Shown here: positions 53,276 to 61,877 of the stretch, piece after piece
Layout: the number at the start of each line of letters is the position of its first letter
Position numbering within the stretch: the stretch's first letter is position 1
Source: Haemophilus_D parainfluenzae_AD
GTDB taxonomy: Bacteria; Pseudomonadota; Gammaproteobacteria; Enterobacterales; Pasteurellaceae
Length of the DNA stretch: 64,000 nucleotides
Direction: 5' to 3' (one strand)
NCBI RefSeq assembly: GCF_001679325.1
Contig: NZ_LZMX01000030.1
Notes under the pieces: model-generated
Told to the model about the DNA's origin: nothing
Seen by the model: only the letters and a program-made list of their open reading frames with translations
Databases searched by the model: none
Program-made: the position numbers and the translations under genes

Positions 53276-53518
53276 TTATTCGTCCCCTTGATAATCACTT
53301 AATGGGGCAGTTTCGCTTTTTTGTAACAAAATTTGAATACGTTGTTCTGCTTGTTGTAAGCGTTCTTGGCCAAGTTGAGCTAATTTAATGCCATTTTCAA
53401 ATTCTTTCAGCGCATCTTCCAATGGTAATTCACCGCTTTCAAGTGTTGTCACAATGGTTTCTAATTGTGCAAGCGTTGTTTCAAAATCAGGTTCAGCATT
53501 TGCTGGTTTACGCGCCAT
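53276..53518 (-). CDS. xseB: Exodeoxyribonuclease VII small subunit
   Basis: 80 aa, small subunit that binds the XseA large subunit. FETTLAQLETIVTTLESGELPLEDALKEFE.GIKL is the family pattern of two antiparallel helices. First gene of xseB-ispA-dxs, divergent from thiI. xseA is not in the window. Confidence 0.94.
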   Translation of the reverse strand: MARKPANAEPDFETTLAQLETIVTTLESGELPLEDALKEFENGIKLAQLGQERLQQAEQRIQILLQKSETAPLSDYQGDE

Positions 53519-53685
53519 TAAATTATCCTTTTCAGATGAATAAATTGCTCCATATTGTACTTGATTTTTATAGGGATGTTAAAAACTTATTTCAAAGTGC
53601 GGTCAGTTTTTCGTGAGAATTTGAACTTTGTGGGATCTGGAATTTAGCGTACAATACGGCCATTTTTTATTATTCACAGATTATT

Positions 53686-55137
53686 ATGAAATTTATCGTT
53701 AAACTTTTTCCTGAAATTATGATTAAAAGCGAAACCGTGCGTAAGCGTTTCGCGAAAATTTTGACCTCTAATATCCGCAATATTTTACAGAAATATGATG
53801 AAGAAACAGCAGTTGTTCGTCATTGGGATTACATCGAAGTGCGGTCAAAAAATGAAGCAAATCGTGAAGAGTTGATTGTGCTTTTACAACGTATTCCAGG
53901 GATTCATCATTTTTTAGAAGTGGAAGAAAAACCGTTTACCGATTTACATAATATCTTTGAGTTGACCTTAGCAGATGTTGCAGCTCAACTTGAAAACAAA
54001 ACCTTTTGTGTACGTGTAAAACGCAAAGGGAAACATGATTTCAGTTCCATTGAAGCAGAACGTTATATCGGTGGTGGCTTAAATCAGAATATTGAAAGTG
54101 CAAAAGTACGCTTAAAAAATCCTGATGTGACGGTGCGTATTGATATCGAAGATGACAAAATGATGCTGGTGAGAGCTCGTCATATTGGCCTTGGTGGTTA
54201 TCCAATTGGGACGCAAGAAGATGTGCTTTCATTGATTTCTGGTGGCTTTGACTCAGGCGTATCTAGTTATATGCTTATTCGCCGTGGTTCTCGTGTGCAT
54301 TATTGTTTCTTTAATTTAGGTGGGGCTGCTCACGAAATTGGCGTGAAACAAATGGCTTACCATATTTGGAATCGCTATAGCTCATCTCATAAAGTCCGCT
54401 TTATCGCTATTCCTTTTGAAGGCGTAGTAGGCGAGATTTTAGAGAAAGTCGATAACGGTCAAATGGGCGTGGTGTTAAAACGAATGATGGTACGTGCAGC
54501 AAGTAAAGTTGCACAACGTTTTGATATTCAAGCCATTGTTACCGGTGAGGCACTCGGACAAGTTTCGAGCCAAACGTTAACCAATTTACGTTTAATTGAT
54601 GAAGCATCCGATGCCTTAGTATTACGTCCACTCATTACTCATGATAAAGAACAGATCATTGCGATGGCGAAAGAGATCGGTACCGATGATATTGCTAAAT
54701 CAATGCCAGAGTTCTGTGGGGTGATTTCTAAAAATCCAACGATTAAAGCGGTACGTGAAAAAATTCTTGAAGAAGAAAATCACTTTGATTTTGGTGTGTT
54801 AGAAAGTGCGGTTGAAAATGCACAATATTTAGATATTCGTCAAATTGCAGAAGAAACAGAAAAAGAAGTGGTAGAAGTGGATACCATTTCAGTGCTTGGT
54901 GAAAATGATATTATTTTAGATATTCGCAGCCTAGAAGAGACAGATGAAAATCCATTTGGATCAGATGAACATCAAGTGATGCAATTGCCATTTTACAAAT
55001 TATCTTCACAATTCGGTTCATTAGATCAAAGTAAAAACTATGTGCTTTATTGTGAGCGAGGCGTGATGAGTAAACTGCAAGCGCTTTATTTAAAAGAAAA
55101 TGGGTTCACGAATGTGAGAGTTTTCGGGAAAAAATAA
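53686..55137 (+). CDS. thiI: tRNA 4-thiouridine synthase ThiI with rhodanese domain
   Basis: Adds sulfur to U8 of tRNA and, in E. coli, to the ThiS carrier for thiamine. NFLD and THUMP domains (about 1-165), PP-loop ATPase SGGFDSGVSSYM near 180, and a C-terminal rhodanese domain (about 400-483) with the persulfide Cys in YCERGVMSKL. 483 aa, the long enterobacterial form. No thi genes are nearby. USS cores 53837 and 54804 are inside. Confidence 0.95.
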   Translation: MKFIVKLFPEIMIKSETVRKRFAKILTSNIRNILQKYDEETAVVRHWDYIEVRSKNEANREELIVLLQRIPGIHHFLEVEEKPFTDLHNIFELTLADVAAQLENKTFCVRVKRKGKHDFSSIEAERYIGGGLNQNIESAKVRLKNPDVTVRIDIEDDKMMLVRARHIGLGGYPIGTQEDVLSLISGGFDSGVSSYMLIRRGSRVHYCFFNLGGAAHEIGVKQMAYHIWNRYSSSHKVRFIAIPFEGVVGEILEKVDNGQMGVVLKRMMVRAASKVAQRFDIQAIVTGEALGQVSSQTLTNLRLIDEASDALVLRPLITHDKEQIIAMAKEIGTDDIAKSMPEFCGVISKNPTIKAVREKILEEENHFDFGVLESAVENAQYLDIRQIAEETEKEVVEVDTISVLGENDIILDIRSLEETDENPFGSDEHQVMQLPFYKLSSQFGSLDQSKNYVLYCERGVMSKLQALYLKENGFTNVRVFGKK

Positions 55138-55148
55138 GCTAAAAAATG

Positions 55149-55176
55149 ACCGCACTTTAACGTGCGGTTTTTTTAT
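55149..55176. terminator. Terminator between thiI and yvcK (half USS)
   Basis: Stem ACCGCAC/GTGCGGT with a USS core on the left arm only (55149-55157), T runs on both strands. Confidence 0.82.
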
Positions 55177-56117
55177 TCGTAATCTAATTCACCCACTAAT
55201 TCATCAATAGCTTTGGCAAGTAACGTGCGGTCATGACGATAGCTGATATCATCCGCATTCAAGCGTTTAGCCAAGATTTTAACGGAAGAAATGACAGACA
55301 AATCGACCGCACTTTTTTCACGATAAGGAGTAATGACACCATCAATAATGGATTCGCCAACAATTTCATGAATTTTCTGAATGCGATCAGCCAGTGAAAG
55401 ATGAGATGCCGCGCCAATTTCTATACCTAAATTATTAATAAAAATCACTTTTGCTTTGCTGTTACGAAGAGCAGTCGCTAATTCAGGTAGCAATAGTGGC
55501 GGCATAATACTCGTCATAAAGCTTCCAGGTCCAAGTAAAATGACTTCTGCTTGTTCTAATGCACTAATCGCTTCCTGTGCAGCTTTAACCATTGGCACTA
55601 AGAAAAGTGATTGGGGTAATTCTGTTAAATTATCAATGCTTACTTCACCTACGATACTTGAACCAGAACCTAAACTCGCAGCAAGATGAACAGGCTCTTC
55701 TGACATGGGAATAATGTGAGATTTTACTTTGAGTAATTCACGAATTAAGTTAATGGCTTCAATAGGGCGAATATGCATATCTTCTAAAGCTTTAAGCATT
55801 AAATTGCCTAAATTATGTCCAGAAAGTTCACCTTCGCCAGTGAAGCGGTATTCAAATAGTGCAGATGCCGTGCTTGGCTCAATGATGATCTGGTTTAAGC
55901 AATTACGTAGATCGCCCCATGCAATACCACCTTGTTCTTGACGGATTCGACCTGTTGAACCGCCGTTATCTGTGGTGGTGACAATACCGGTTAAACGTTC
56001 TTTCATGAAACTAAGTGCCGATAATACACGCCCTAATCCATGACCACCACCAATGGCAACAATATGTTTGATTTCGTCTAAATGTTCATGACGGCTGTGA
56101 CGAGATAAATCAGACAT
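55173..56117 (-). CDS. yvcK: YvcK/CofD-like gluconeogenesis factor
   Basis: Putative UDP-sugar-binding protein of the YvcK family (CofD-like fold). HIVAIGGGHGLGRVLSAL is the N-terminal nucleotide loop; TTDNGGSTGRIR and DLRNCL follow. 314 aa. In B. subtilis YvcK is needed for growth on gluconeogenic carbon and for cell shape; in E. coli the homologue is YbhK. It is divergent from the moa operon, as ybhK is in E. coli. Confidence 0.9.
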   Translation of the reverse strand: MSDLSRHSRHEHLDEIKHIVAIGGGHGLGRVLSALSFMKERLTGIVTTTDNGGSTGRIRQEQGGIAWGDLRNCLNQIIIEPSTASALFEYRFTGEGELSGHNLGNLMLKALEDMHIRPIEAINLIRELLKVKSHIIPMSEEPVHLAASLGSGSSIVGEVSIDNLTELPQSLFLVPMVKAAQEAISALEQAEVILLGPGSFMTSIMPPLLLPELATALRNSKAKVIFINNLGIEIGAASHLSLADRIQKIHEIVGESIIDGVITPYREKSAVDLSVISSVKILAKRLNADDISYRHDRTLLAKAIDELVGELDYE

Positions 56118-56277
56118 TTTTCTTCCTTTTTTACCTATAAATTATTATAAAAAATAATGTTATATATTTTTTTATATAAGTTAATTCTGTTATTTTTATC
56201 AATATAGTCGGGTTATTCTACCAAATTATTGCTATTAACCGCTTGCTTTTATTACAATATCAGCACAATTTATTTTT

Positions 56278-56404
56278 AACGCATAACTCCGAGCTTGTTT
56301 AGCCTAAGTTTCACAGGAAATACGGCGACAAGCCAATAACGCGGTACGTTATTCAGGGATACGCTGGAAACGGTTTATCCTCTCCATATTTAGAAAGGTG
56401 TAAA
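56278..56404 (+). ncRNA. Moco-type riboswitch (moaA leader RNA)
   Basis: The leader before moaA carries the conserved pieces of the molybdenum-cofactor RNA motif: CTCCGAGC near its 5' end, CACAGGAAAT and CGGCGACAAGCC in the middle, a 7-bp hairpin AATAACG/CGTTATT (56335-56353), and a 3' part CTCTCCATATTTAGAAAGGTG close to the E. coli moaA leader, containing the Shine-Dalgarno sequence (AAAGGTG, 56394-56400). This placement suggests control of moaA translation by cofactor level. The assignment is by recognised motif and position. Confidence 0.85.
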
Positions 56405-57418
56405 ATGCAATCCATTCCTATCAAGAACGTAGGAGAGTCTCGCTTAGTCGATCCTTTCCAACGCCAATATTACTATCTACGACTGTCGATTACCGATCAG
56501 TGTAATTTTCGTTGTACCTATTGCTTGCCTGATGGTTATCAACCTGAAGCTAACAAGCCAAGTTTCTTAACGTTAAAAGAAATTACCCATCTTGCTCAAG
56601 CGTTTGCTGAAATGGGCACAGAAAAAATCCGTTTAACGGGTGGCGAACCGACTTTACGCAAAGATTTTATTTCTATTGCAGAAAGCATCGCTAACATTGA
56701 TGGCATTCGTCAATTAGCTGTTACAACAAACGGTTATCGCATGGCAAAAGATGTGGCTGATTGGAAAAAAGCAGGGATTACATCTATTAACGTCAGTGTT
56801 GATAGCTTAGATCCGAAAATGTTCCATCAAATTACAGGCATCAATAAATTTGATGACGTGATGCGTGGTATCGATCGTGCATTTGAAGTAGGCTACAACA
56901 AAGTTAAAGTCAATTCAGTTTTGATGAAAAATTTGAATGACAAAGAGTTTGAGCAATTCCTTGTTTGGGTGAAAGATCGCCCAATTCAAATGCGCTTTAT
57001 CGAACTCATGCAAACGGGCGAAATGGATAGTTTCTTTGATAAATTCCATCTTTCAGGACTGGTATTAGCGGATAAATTGCTGCAAAACGGTTGGCAATTA
57101 CAACACAAATCTCATACTGATGGTCCGGCTAAAGTATTCACGCATCCTGATTATGCTGGCGAAATTGGCTTAATTATGCCTTATGAGAAGAATTTCTGCG
57201 CAAGCTGTAATCGCCTCAGAGTGTCAGCAAAGGGCAAACTTCATCTTTGCTTGTTCGGCGAAGAAGGCATTGAATTACGTGATTTATTACAATCCCACGA
57301 ACAGCAAGATATTTTGCAAGCCCGTATTTTCGCTGCACTTCAAGGTAAACGTGAACATCATTATTTACATATCGGTGATAGTGGCGTAAGAAATCATTTG
57401 GCCTCTATAGGTGGCTAA
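56405..57418 (+). CDS. moaA: GTP 3',8-cyclase MoaA
   Basis: Radical SAM enzyme, first step of molybdopterin synthesis. N-terminal 4Fe-4S site C33-x3-C37-x2-C40; the second cluster uses the cysteines in FCASCNRLRVSAKGKLHLC near 266-284. The C-terminal Gly-Gly tail needed for catalysis is present (ASIGG). 337 aa. Preceded by a Moco-type riboswitch and followed by a hairpin before moaC. Confidence 0.97.
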   Translation: MQSIPIKNVGESRLVDPFQRQYYYLRLSITDQCNFRCTYCLPDGYQPEANKPSFLTLKEITHLAQAFAEMGTEKIRLTGGEPTLRKDFISIAESIANIDGIRQLAVTTNGYRMAKDVADWKKAGITSINVSVDSLDPKMFHQITGINKFDDVMRGIDRAFEVGYNKVKVNSVLMKNLNDKEFEQFLVWVKDRPIQMRFIELMQTGEMDSFFDKFHLSGLVLADKLLQNGWQLQHKSHTDGPAKVFTHPDYAGEIGLIMPYEKNFCASCNRLRVSAKGKLHLCLFGEEGIELRDLLQSHEQQDILQARIFAALQGKREHHYLHIGDSGVRNHLASIGG

Positions 57419-57422
57419 AAGT

Positions 57423-57452
57423 AAATAAGTGAATAAACTATTCACTTATTTT
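57423..57452 (+). terminator. Hairpin between moaA and moaC
   Basis: 13-bp AT-rich stem (arms 57423-57435 and 57439-57451, 3-nt loop) with a TTTTGCTTTT tail. It could end part of the moaA transcripts. Confidence 0.55.
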
Positions 57453-57505
57453 GCTTTTGTCACACATGTAAAACATTCAATATTTTAACCGCACTTTATT
57501 TTATT

Positions 57506-57988
57506 ATGACTACATTTACGCATATCAATTCTCAAGGCGAAGCCAATATGGTGGATGTTTCTGCAAAGGCAGAAACTGTTCGTGAAGCTCGAGCTGAAGC
57601 CATTGTGACTATGTCAAAAGAAACGCTTTCCATGATCGTGGAAGGCAAACATCACAAAGGCGATGTATTTGCTACAGCACGTATTGCAGGTATTCAGGCC
57701 GCGAAACGTACTTGGGAACTTATCCCGCTTTGTCATCCCTTATTACTTTCTAAAGTGGAAGTAAATTTAGAACCGTTACTTGAAACCAATCAAGTTCGTA
57801 TTCAATCCCTTTGTAAATTAACCGGAAAAACCGGCGTAGAAATGGAAGCATTAACTGCAGCAAGCGTAGCAGCCTTAACCATTTACGATATGTGTAAAGC
57901 CGTACAAAAAGACATGGTGATTGAGCACGTTCGCCTGTTAGAAAAGAGCGGTGGAAAATCTGGTCATTTTATTGCGGAGGAAAAATAA
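57506..57988 (+). CDS. moaC: Cyclic pyranopterin monophosphate synthase MoaC
   Basis: Converts 3',8-cyclo-H2GTP to cyclic pyranopterin monophosphate. LIPLCHPLLLSKVEV and GVEMEALTAASVAALTIYDMCKA are the family signatures (active-site Lys and Asp in the latter). 160 aa. A USS core (57488-57496) occupies the ribosome-binding region, with no SD visible. Ends 1 nt before moaD. Confidence 0.97.
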   Translation: MTTFTHINSQGEANMVDVSAKAETVREARAEAIVTMSKETLSMIVEGKHHKGDVFATARIAGIQAAKRTWELIPLCHPLLLSKVEVNLEPLLETNQVRIQSLCKLTGKTGVEMEALTAASVAALTIYDMCKAVQKDMVIEHVRLLEKSGGKSGHFIAEEK

Positions 57989-57989
57989 G

Positions 57990-58235
57990 ATGTTAAATAT
58001 TTTATTTTTTGCTCAAACTCGCGAATTAATTGGGGAAGATTCTATTCAGCTTGAAGGCGATTTTGCGACAGCAGAAGCGGTGCGTGAACATCTTGCTCAA
58101 AAAGGTGATAGATGGGCGTTAGCGTTAGAAAAAGGGAAGCTTTTAGTCGCTATCAATCAAACTTTGATGCCATTAGAAAGTGCGGTCAAAAATGGTGATG
58201 AAATTGCGTTTTTCCCACCAGTAACAGGGGGCTAA
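57990..58235 (+). CDS. moaD: Molybdopterin synthase sulfur carrier subunit MoaD
   Basis: Ubiquitin-like small subunit (81 aa) ending in Gly-Gly, the thiocarboxylate site (FFPPVTGG). The open frame begins 13 codons earlier inside moaC, but ATG 57990 follows GCGGAGG and gives the family N-terminus MLNILFFAQ. moaE starts directly at the next base after its stop. USS core 58178. Confidence 0.95.
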   Translation: MLNILFFAQTRELIGEDSIQLEGDFATAEAVREHLAQKGDRWALALEKGKLLVAINQTLMPLESAVKNGDEIAFFPPVTGG

Positions 58236-58688
58236 ATGACGGATATTCAGATTTCAGTACAAGAACAGCCTTTCGATCAAAATGCCGTTTACCAATGGCT
58301 TTCCGAACAACATTCAGTTGGTGCAACGGTAATTTTTGTGGGTAAAGTGCGCGATCTTAATTTAGGCGATGAGGTATCCAGCTTATACTTAGAACATTAT
58401 CCCGCCATGACAGAAAAAGCCTTACGTGAAATTGTAGAACAGGCGAAAGCCCGTTGGGATATCCAACGAGTGTCGGTGATTCATCGTGTGGGACTTTTAC
58501 ATACTGGCGATGAAATTGTTTTAGTCGGCATCAGTTCTGCTCACCGAGGTGATGCCTATCATGCCAATGAATTTATTATGGACTTCTTAAAATCCAAAGC
58601 GCCGTTCTGGAAAAAAGAACAAACCAATCAAGGTGAACGTTGGATTGAAGCAAGAGAGAGCGATAAAGAAGCGTTAGAGAAGTGGTAA
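58236..58688 (+). CDS. moaE: Molybdopterin synthase catalytic subunit MoaE
   Basis: Large subunit of molybdopterin synthase, transfers sulfur from MoaD to the pyranopterin. HRVGLLHTGDEIVLVGISSAHR and the Lys pair in LKSKAPFWKKE are conserved. 150 aa. ATG abuts the moaD stop, giving tight stoichiometry. moaB is absent from the operon. Confidence 0.96.
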   Translation: MTDIQISVQEQPFDQNAVYQWLSEQHSVGATVIFVGKVRDLNLGDEVSSLYLEHYPAMTEKALREIVEQAKARWDIQRVSVIHRVGLLHTGDEIVLVGISSAHRGDAYHANEFIMDFLKSKAPFWKKEQTNQGERWIEARESDKEALEKW

Positions 58689-58690
58689 TA

Positions 58691-58722
58691 AAAAGTGCGG
58701 TCAAATTTAACCGCACTTTTGC
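58691..58722. terminator. Bidirectional USS-pair terminator between moaE and aspC
   Basis: Cores 58693-58701 and 58710-58718, about 12 bp with a small internal mismatch, T-rich on both sides. Confidence 0.85.
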
Positions 58723-58732
58723 TTTTTATGAA

Positions 58733-59923
58733 TTAAAGTACTTTCACAATACTTTCACACAAATAACGAATATTATCTTCAGTGATACCGGCCACATTGA
58801 TACGACCAGAACGAACAGCGTAAATCGCAAATTCTTCTTTTAAGCGGTCAACTTGTTCAGGCGATAAGCCGCTGAAAGAGAACATACCGTTTTGTTCCAT
58901 GATAAAGCTGAAATCTTGCTCTGCACCGTATTCTTTTAATAACTGAACAAATAAATGACGCATTTTTTTGATGCGTTCACGCATTTCAGTTAATTCATTT
59001 TCCCATTCTTGACGAAGTTGAGGATCATTTAACACCGTTGCTACGGTCGCCCCACCGTGAGATGCTGGGTTAGAGTAGAGGGTACGAATAATTGATTTTA
59101 CTTGTGTTAATGCGGTTGAAGCAATTTCCGCATTTTCAGCTACAAGGGTAAAGGCACCTACACGCTCATTGTATAAACCAAAGTTTTTAGAGAATGAACT
59201 CGCCACTAATAATTCCTTATGATTTGCCGCAAATGCACGTAAACCGTAAGCATCTTGCTCTAAGCCATTTGCTAAGCCTTGATAAGCAAAGTCAAAGAGT
59301 GGTAACCAGCCATTTTTCGCTGAAAGTGCGGCTAATTCTTGCCATTGTTCAGGGGTTGGGTCAATACCAGTGGGATTATGGCAGCAACCGTGTAACAGCA
59401 CCACATCCCCTTCGTTTGCTTGGCTTAAATCTTCAAGTAAATGTTCCCAGTCAAGGGCTTTGAGTTCAGCATCATAATAACGATATTCACGAATCGTCAT
59501 GCCTACCGCATTGAAAATTGCATTGTGGTTTGGCCATGTTGGCGTACTGATCCACACATTTTGAGCCTTGGTTTGGCGTTTAATGAATTCCGCAGCAATG
59601 CGTAATGCACCTGTGCCGCCTAAGCTTTGTACCGTTCTTGCACGATTCGCTTTAATGACTTCTGAATCTTTACCGAAAAGGAGTTCTTTTGTACGTTCGT
59701 TATAATCAGCAATACCATCGATAGTGAGATAGTTTTTCGTTTTTTCGTTATCAAATAAGCGTTTTTCGGCTTCTTTTACCGCACGCATAATTGGCGTTGT
59801 ACCTTGTGCATCTTTATAAACGCCAATACCTAAGTTGATTTTATTTTCACGCGTTTCAGATTTGAATGCTTCGCCTAAGCCTAAGATAGGATCGGCCGGA
59901 GCAGCTTTGATATGTTCAAACAT
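58733..59923 (-). CDS. aspC: Aspartate aminotransferase
   Basis: PLP-dependent class I aminotransferase, oxaloacetate + glutamate to aspartate + 2-oxoglutarate. SSFSKNFGLYNERVGA holds the PLP Lys; HGCCHNPTGIDPT and the C-terminal SGRINVAGI (substrate Arg) are present. 396 aa (E. coli AspC 396). Single-gene unit. Confidence 0.95.
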   Translation of the reverse strand: MFEHIKAAPADPILGLGEAFKSETRENKINLGIGVYKDAQGTTPIMRAVKEAEKRLFDNEKTKNYLTIDGIADYNERTKELLFGKDSEVIKANRARTVQSLGGTGALRIAAEFIKRQTKAQNVWISTPTWPNHNAIFNAVGMTIREYRYYDAELKALDWEHLLEDLSQANEGDVVLLHGCCHNPTGIDPTPEQWQELAALSAKNGWLPLFDFAYQGLANGLEQDAYGLRAFAANHKELLVASSFSKNFGLYNERVGAFTLVAENAEIASTALTQVKSIIRTLYSNPASHGGATVATVLNDPQLRQEWENELTEMRERIKKMRHLFVQLLKEYGAEQDFSFIMEQNGMFSFSGLSPEQVDRLKEEFAIYAVRSGRINVAGITEDNIRYLCESIVKVL

Positions 59924-60006
59924 AGCTTTTCCTTATGTATGTGTTGTGAGATGAGTAATTTTATACTTCAGTCGATGGATTTTATCAAGAAGAACCTAAT
60001 AAAAAT

Positions 60007-60059
60007 CAACCGCACTTTGATGTTTTTAGATATTCATCAAAAAGTACGGTTGTTTTTTC
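60007..60059. terminator. Terminator between aspC promoter side and purK (degenerate USS pair)
   Basis: Long stem CAACCGCACTTTGATG against CATCAAAAAGTACGGTTG with a loop of about 11 nt. The left arm is an exact USS core (60009-60017); the right arm reads AAGTACGGT, one base off. T-rich on the plus side, A-rich (T on minus) on the other. It acts as purK terminator on the minus strand. Confidence 0.7.
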
Positions 60060-60061
60060 AA

Positions 60062-61150
60062 TTATTTTAATTTTTCAATCGCCCAATTTAAACCAGATTG
60101 ATAGTCTTCAGGGAGTTCGTGACGAAGTTTTTCGAGCTGTTGAATAATGACCGTTTTATCAGGATGCGTAATATTGATATGACCTAATTTCCGACCTGGA
60201 CGAACTTCCTTACCATACCAATGTAACTGGGAGAAAGGCGTATTCAACCATTGCGGATTATGTTCTGTACCAATTAAATTAACCATGACACTTGGTGCAA
60301 TAGGTTGCAATGACGGTGTGGGTAAATCTAATAAAGCACGTAGATGCAATTCAAATTGACTAATGGCACAACCTAGTTGTGTCCAATGGCCACTGTTATG
60401 CACACGAGGGGCAAGTTCATTAATTAATAATTTATCGCCCACCACAAAGCATTCCATTGCCATTACACCCACATATTCAAGTTTATCCATGATTTTCCCA
60501 AGCATAGATTCAGCCTGAATTTGTTGGCTTTCTTGTTGTGGAAATGAAATGTCTGTCACACTGTAACGTAAAATGCCATTTTGCTGTAGGTTATGTGTCA
60601 CCGGATAGAAACGTTTTTCACCGTTTTTAAATCTTGCGCCTACGATAGACACTTCATAATCAAAAGGAATGAATTTCTCTGCGATAACTTCACCGAATAA
60701 ATCGTCTGTAATATCATTTTGATTACTTTCAGTGATAATCCATTGGCCGCGACCGTCATAACCACCAGTACGACGTTTTACCACGACTTTTTCACCTACG
60801 TTTTTAAATACTTCAGTCCACTGATTCTTATCTTTCAATAAACACCATGGCGAGGTAGAGAGATTAAGTTCATCCAGTAAAGATTTTTGGGTAAAACGAT
60901 CAGCCAATAAGCCAAAAACATTCTGATTAACGAAATTTTTATGATGACCTAATAATTCGGTTAAAGGTGTTTTTTCCCAACGTTCAATTTCTGCGGTGAT
61001 GATGGCATCTTTAGGTAAATCAAATACAGGCGCATTAAACTCAAGCGGTTGAACATGAATGTCTAATGGTGCACCAGCGTAACGTAACATTCTGCCGAGT
61101 TGACCATTACCGAGTACATAAACAGTAGGATATAGGGTAGAGTTTTGCAT
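60062..61150 (-). CDS. purK: N5-carboxyaminoimidazole ribonucleotide synthase
   Basis: ATP-grasp enzyme that carboxylates AIR with bicarbonate. VYVLGNGQLGRMLRYAG is the N-terminal loop, VVKRRTGGYDGRGQW the ATP-grasp, and NELAPRVHNSGHWT the metal site. 362 aa from ATG 61150. In-frame ATG 61162 and TTG 61165 are alternatives and none has a strong SD. It follows purE, with a USS terminator in the 70-nt gap. Confidence 0.95.
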   Translation of the reverse strand: MQNSTLYPTVYVLGNGQLGRMLRYAGAPLDIHVQPLEFNAPVFDLPKDAIITAEIERWEKTPLTELLGHHKNFVNQNVFGLLADRFTQKSLLDELNLSTSPWCLLKDKNQWTEVFKNVGEKVVVKRRTGGYDGRGQWIITESNQNDITDDLFGEVIAEKFIPFDYEVSIVGARFKNGEKRFYPVTHNLQQNGILRYSVTDISFPQQESQQIQAESMLGKIMDKLEYVGVMAMECFVVGDKLLINELAPRVHNSGHWTQLGCAISQFELHLRALLDLPTPSLQPIAPSVMVNLIGTEHNPQWLNTPFSQLHWYGKEVRPGRKLGHINITHPDKTVIIQQLEKLRHELPEDYQSGLNWAIEKLK

Positions 61151-61181
61151 AAAATTTCTCATCAAATCTAGCTAAAAAAAC

Positions 61182-61206
61182 AACCGCACTTTGAAAAGTG
61201 CGGTCA
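61182..61206 (-). terminator. USS-pair hairpin between purE and purK
   Basis: Cores 61183-61191 and 61196-61204 give a 10-bp stem with a 4-nt loop and a T-rich tail on the minus strand (TTGTTTTTTT). It lies within the purEK operon and could reduce purK relative to purE. Confidence 0.75.
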
Positions 61207-61220
61207 AATTTTAAGGTATT

Positions 61221-61715
61221 TTATGTACGTGGATCAGGATTATCCAATACCATATTAGTTTGATTTTCGCGGAATACTTGTAGGCGAGCGAATAACGCAT
61301 CATCCCAACCAGCAAGAATTTGTGCGGCGAGTAATCCTGCATTCGCTGCGCCAGCAGGGCCAATTGCTAAGGTACCAACAGGAATACCTTTAGGCATTTG
61401 TACGATAGAATAGAGACTATCTACACCGCTTAATATAGAGCTTTTAACAGGTACCCCAAGTACTGGCACAAGTGTTTTGGCTGCAATCATACCCGGTAAA
61501 TGCGCTGCACCACCGGCACCCGCAATAATTACTTTATAACCATTCTTTTGTGCATTTTCGGCAAATTCAAACAGTTTGTCGGGGGTTCGATGTGCGGAAA
61601 CCACTTCAACGTGATATGCCACATTGAGTTCATCTAAAATTTGAGTTGCTTCTTGCATGGTTGCCCAATCGCTTTTTGAGCCCATAACAATGGCAATTTG
61701 TGCGGTATTTGACAT
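61221..61715 (-). CDS. purE: N5-carboxyaminoimidazole ribonucleotide mutase
   Basis: Class I PurE, rearranges N5-CAIR to CAIR. IVMGSKSDWATM, VSAHRTPD (catalytic His) and GAGGAAHLPGM are the family motifs; ends DNPDPRT. 164 aa. The open frame extends 35 codons upstream with no homology, and ATG 61715 gives the family start. First gene of purEK, under a PurR-like operator. Confidence 0.96.
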   Translation of the reverse strand: MSNTAQIAIVMGSKSDWATMQEATQILDELNVAYHVEVVSAHRTPDKLFEFAENAQKNGYKVIIAGAGGAAHLPGMIAAKTLVPVLGVPVKSSILSGVDSLYSIVQMPKGIPVGTLAIGPAGAANAGLLAAQILAGWDDALFARLQVFRENQTNMVLDNPDPRT

Positions 61716-61751
61716 ATTTTCAAAAAATTTATCTGATAAAAAACGATGCGT

Positions 61752-61781
61752 AGAATAGCATATTTGCATACTTTTAGGCAA
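61752..61781 (-). promoter_or_regulatory. purEK promoter
   Basis: Minus strand TTGCCT (61781-61776), 18-nt spacer, TATTCT (61757-61752). Leader of about 30 nt before purE. Confidence 0.55.
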
Positions 61782-61791
61782 TCGTTTGCTA
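61776..61791. promoter_or_regulatory. PurR-type operator upstream of purEK
   Basis: AGGCAATCGTTTGCTA matches 12 of 16 bases of the PurR consensus and overlaps the -35 hexamer of the predicted purEK promoter. E. coli purEK is PurR-repressed. Weaker match than the cvpA-purF box. Confidence 0.6.
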
Positions 61792-61877
61792 TATGGTAAA
61801 GACTGAAAATTACATTGCAAGTTTTGTCATAAAATTTTATCCTAATAGAAGTTTTTTTCTTAGAAATAGAGCAGATT

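Noticed and set aside
61716..61820. 35-codon N-terminal extension of purE
   Set aside because: No family counterpart; it would run through the predicted purEK promoter.
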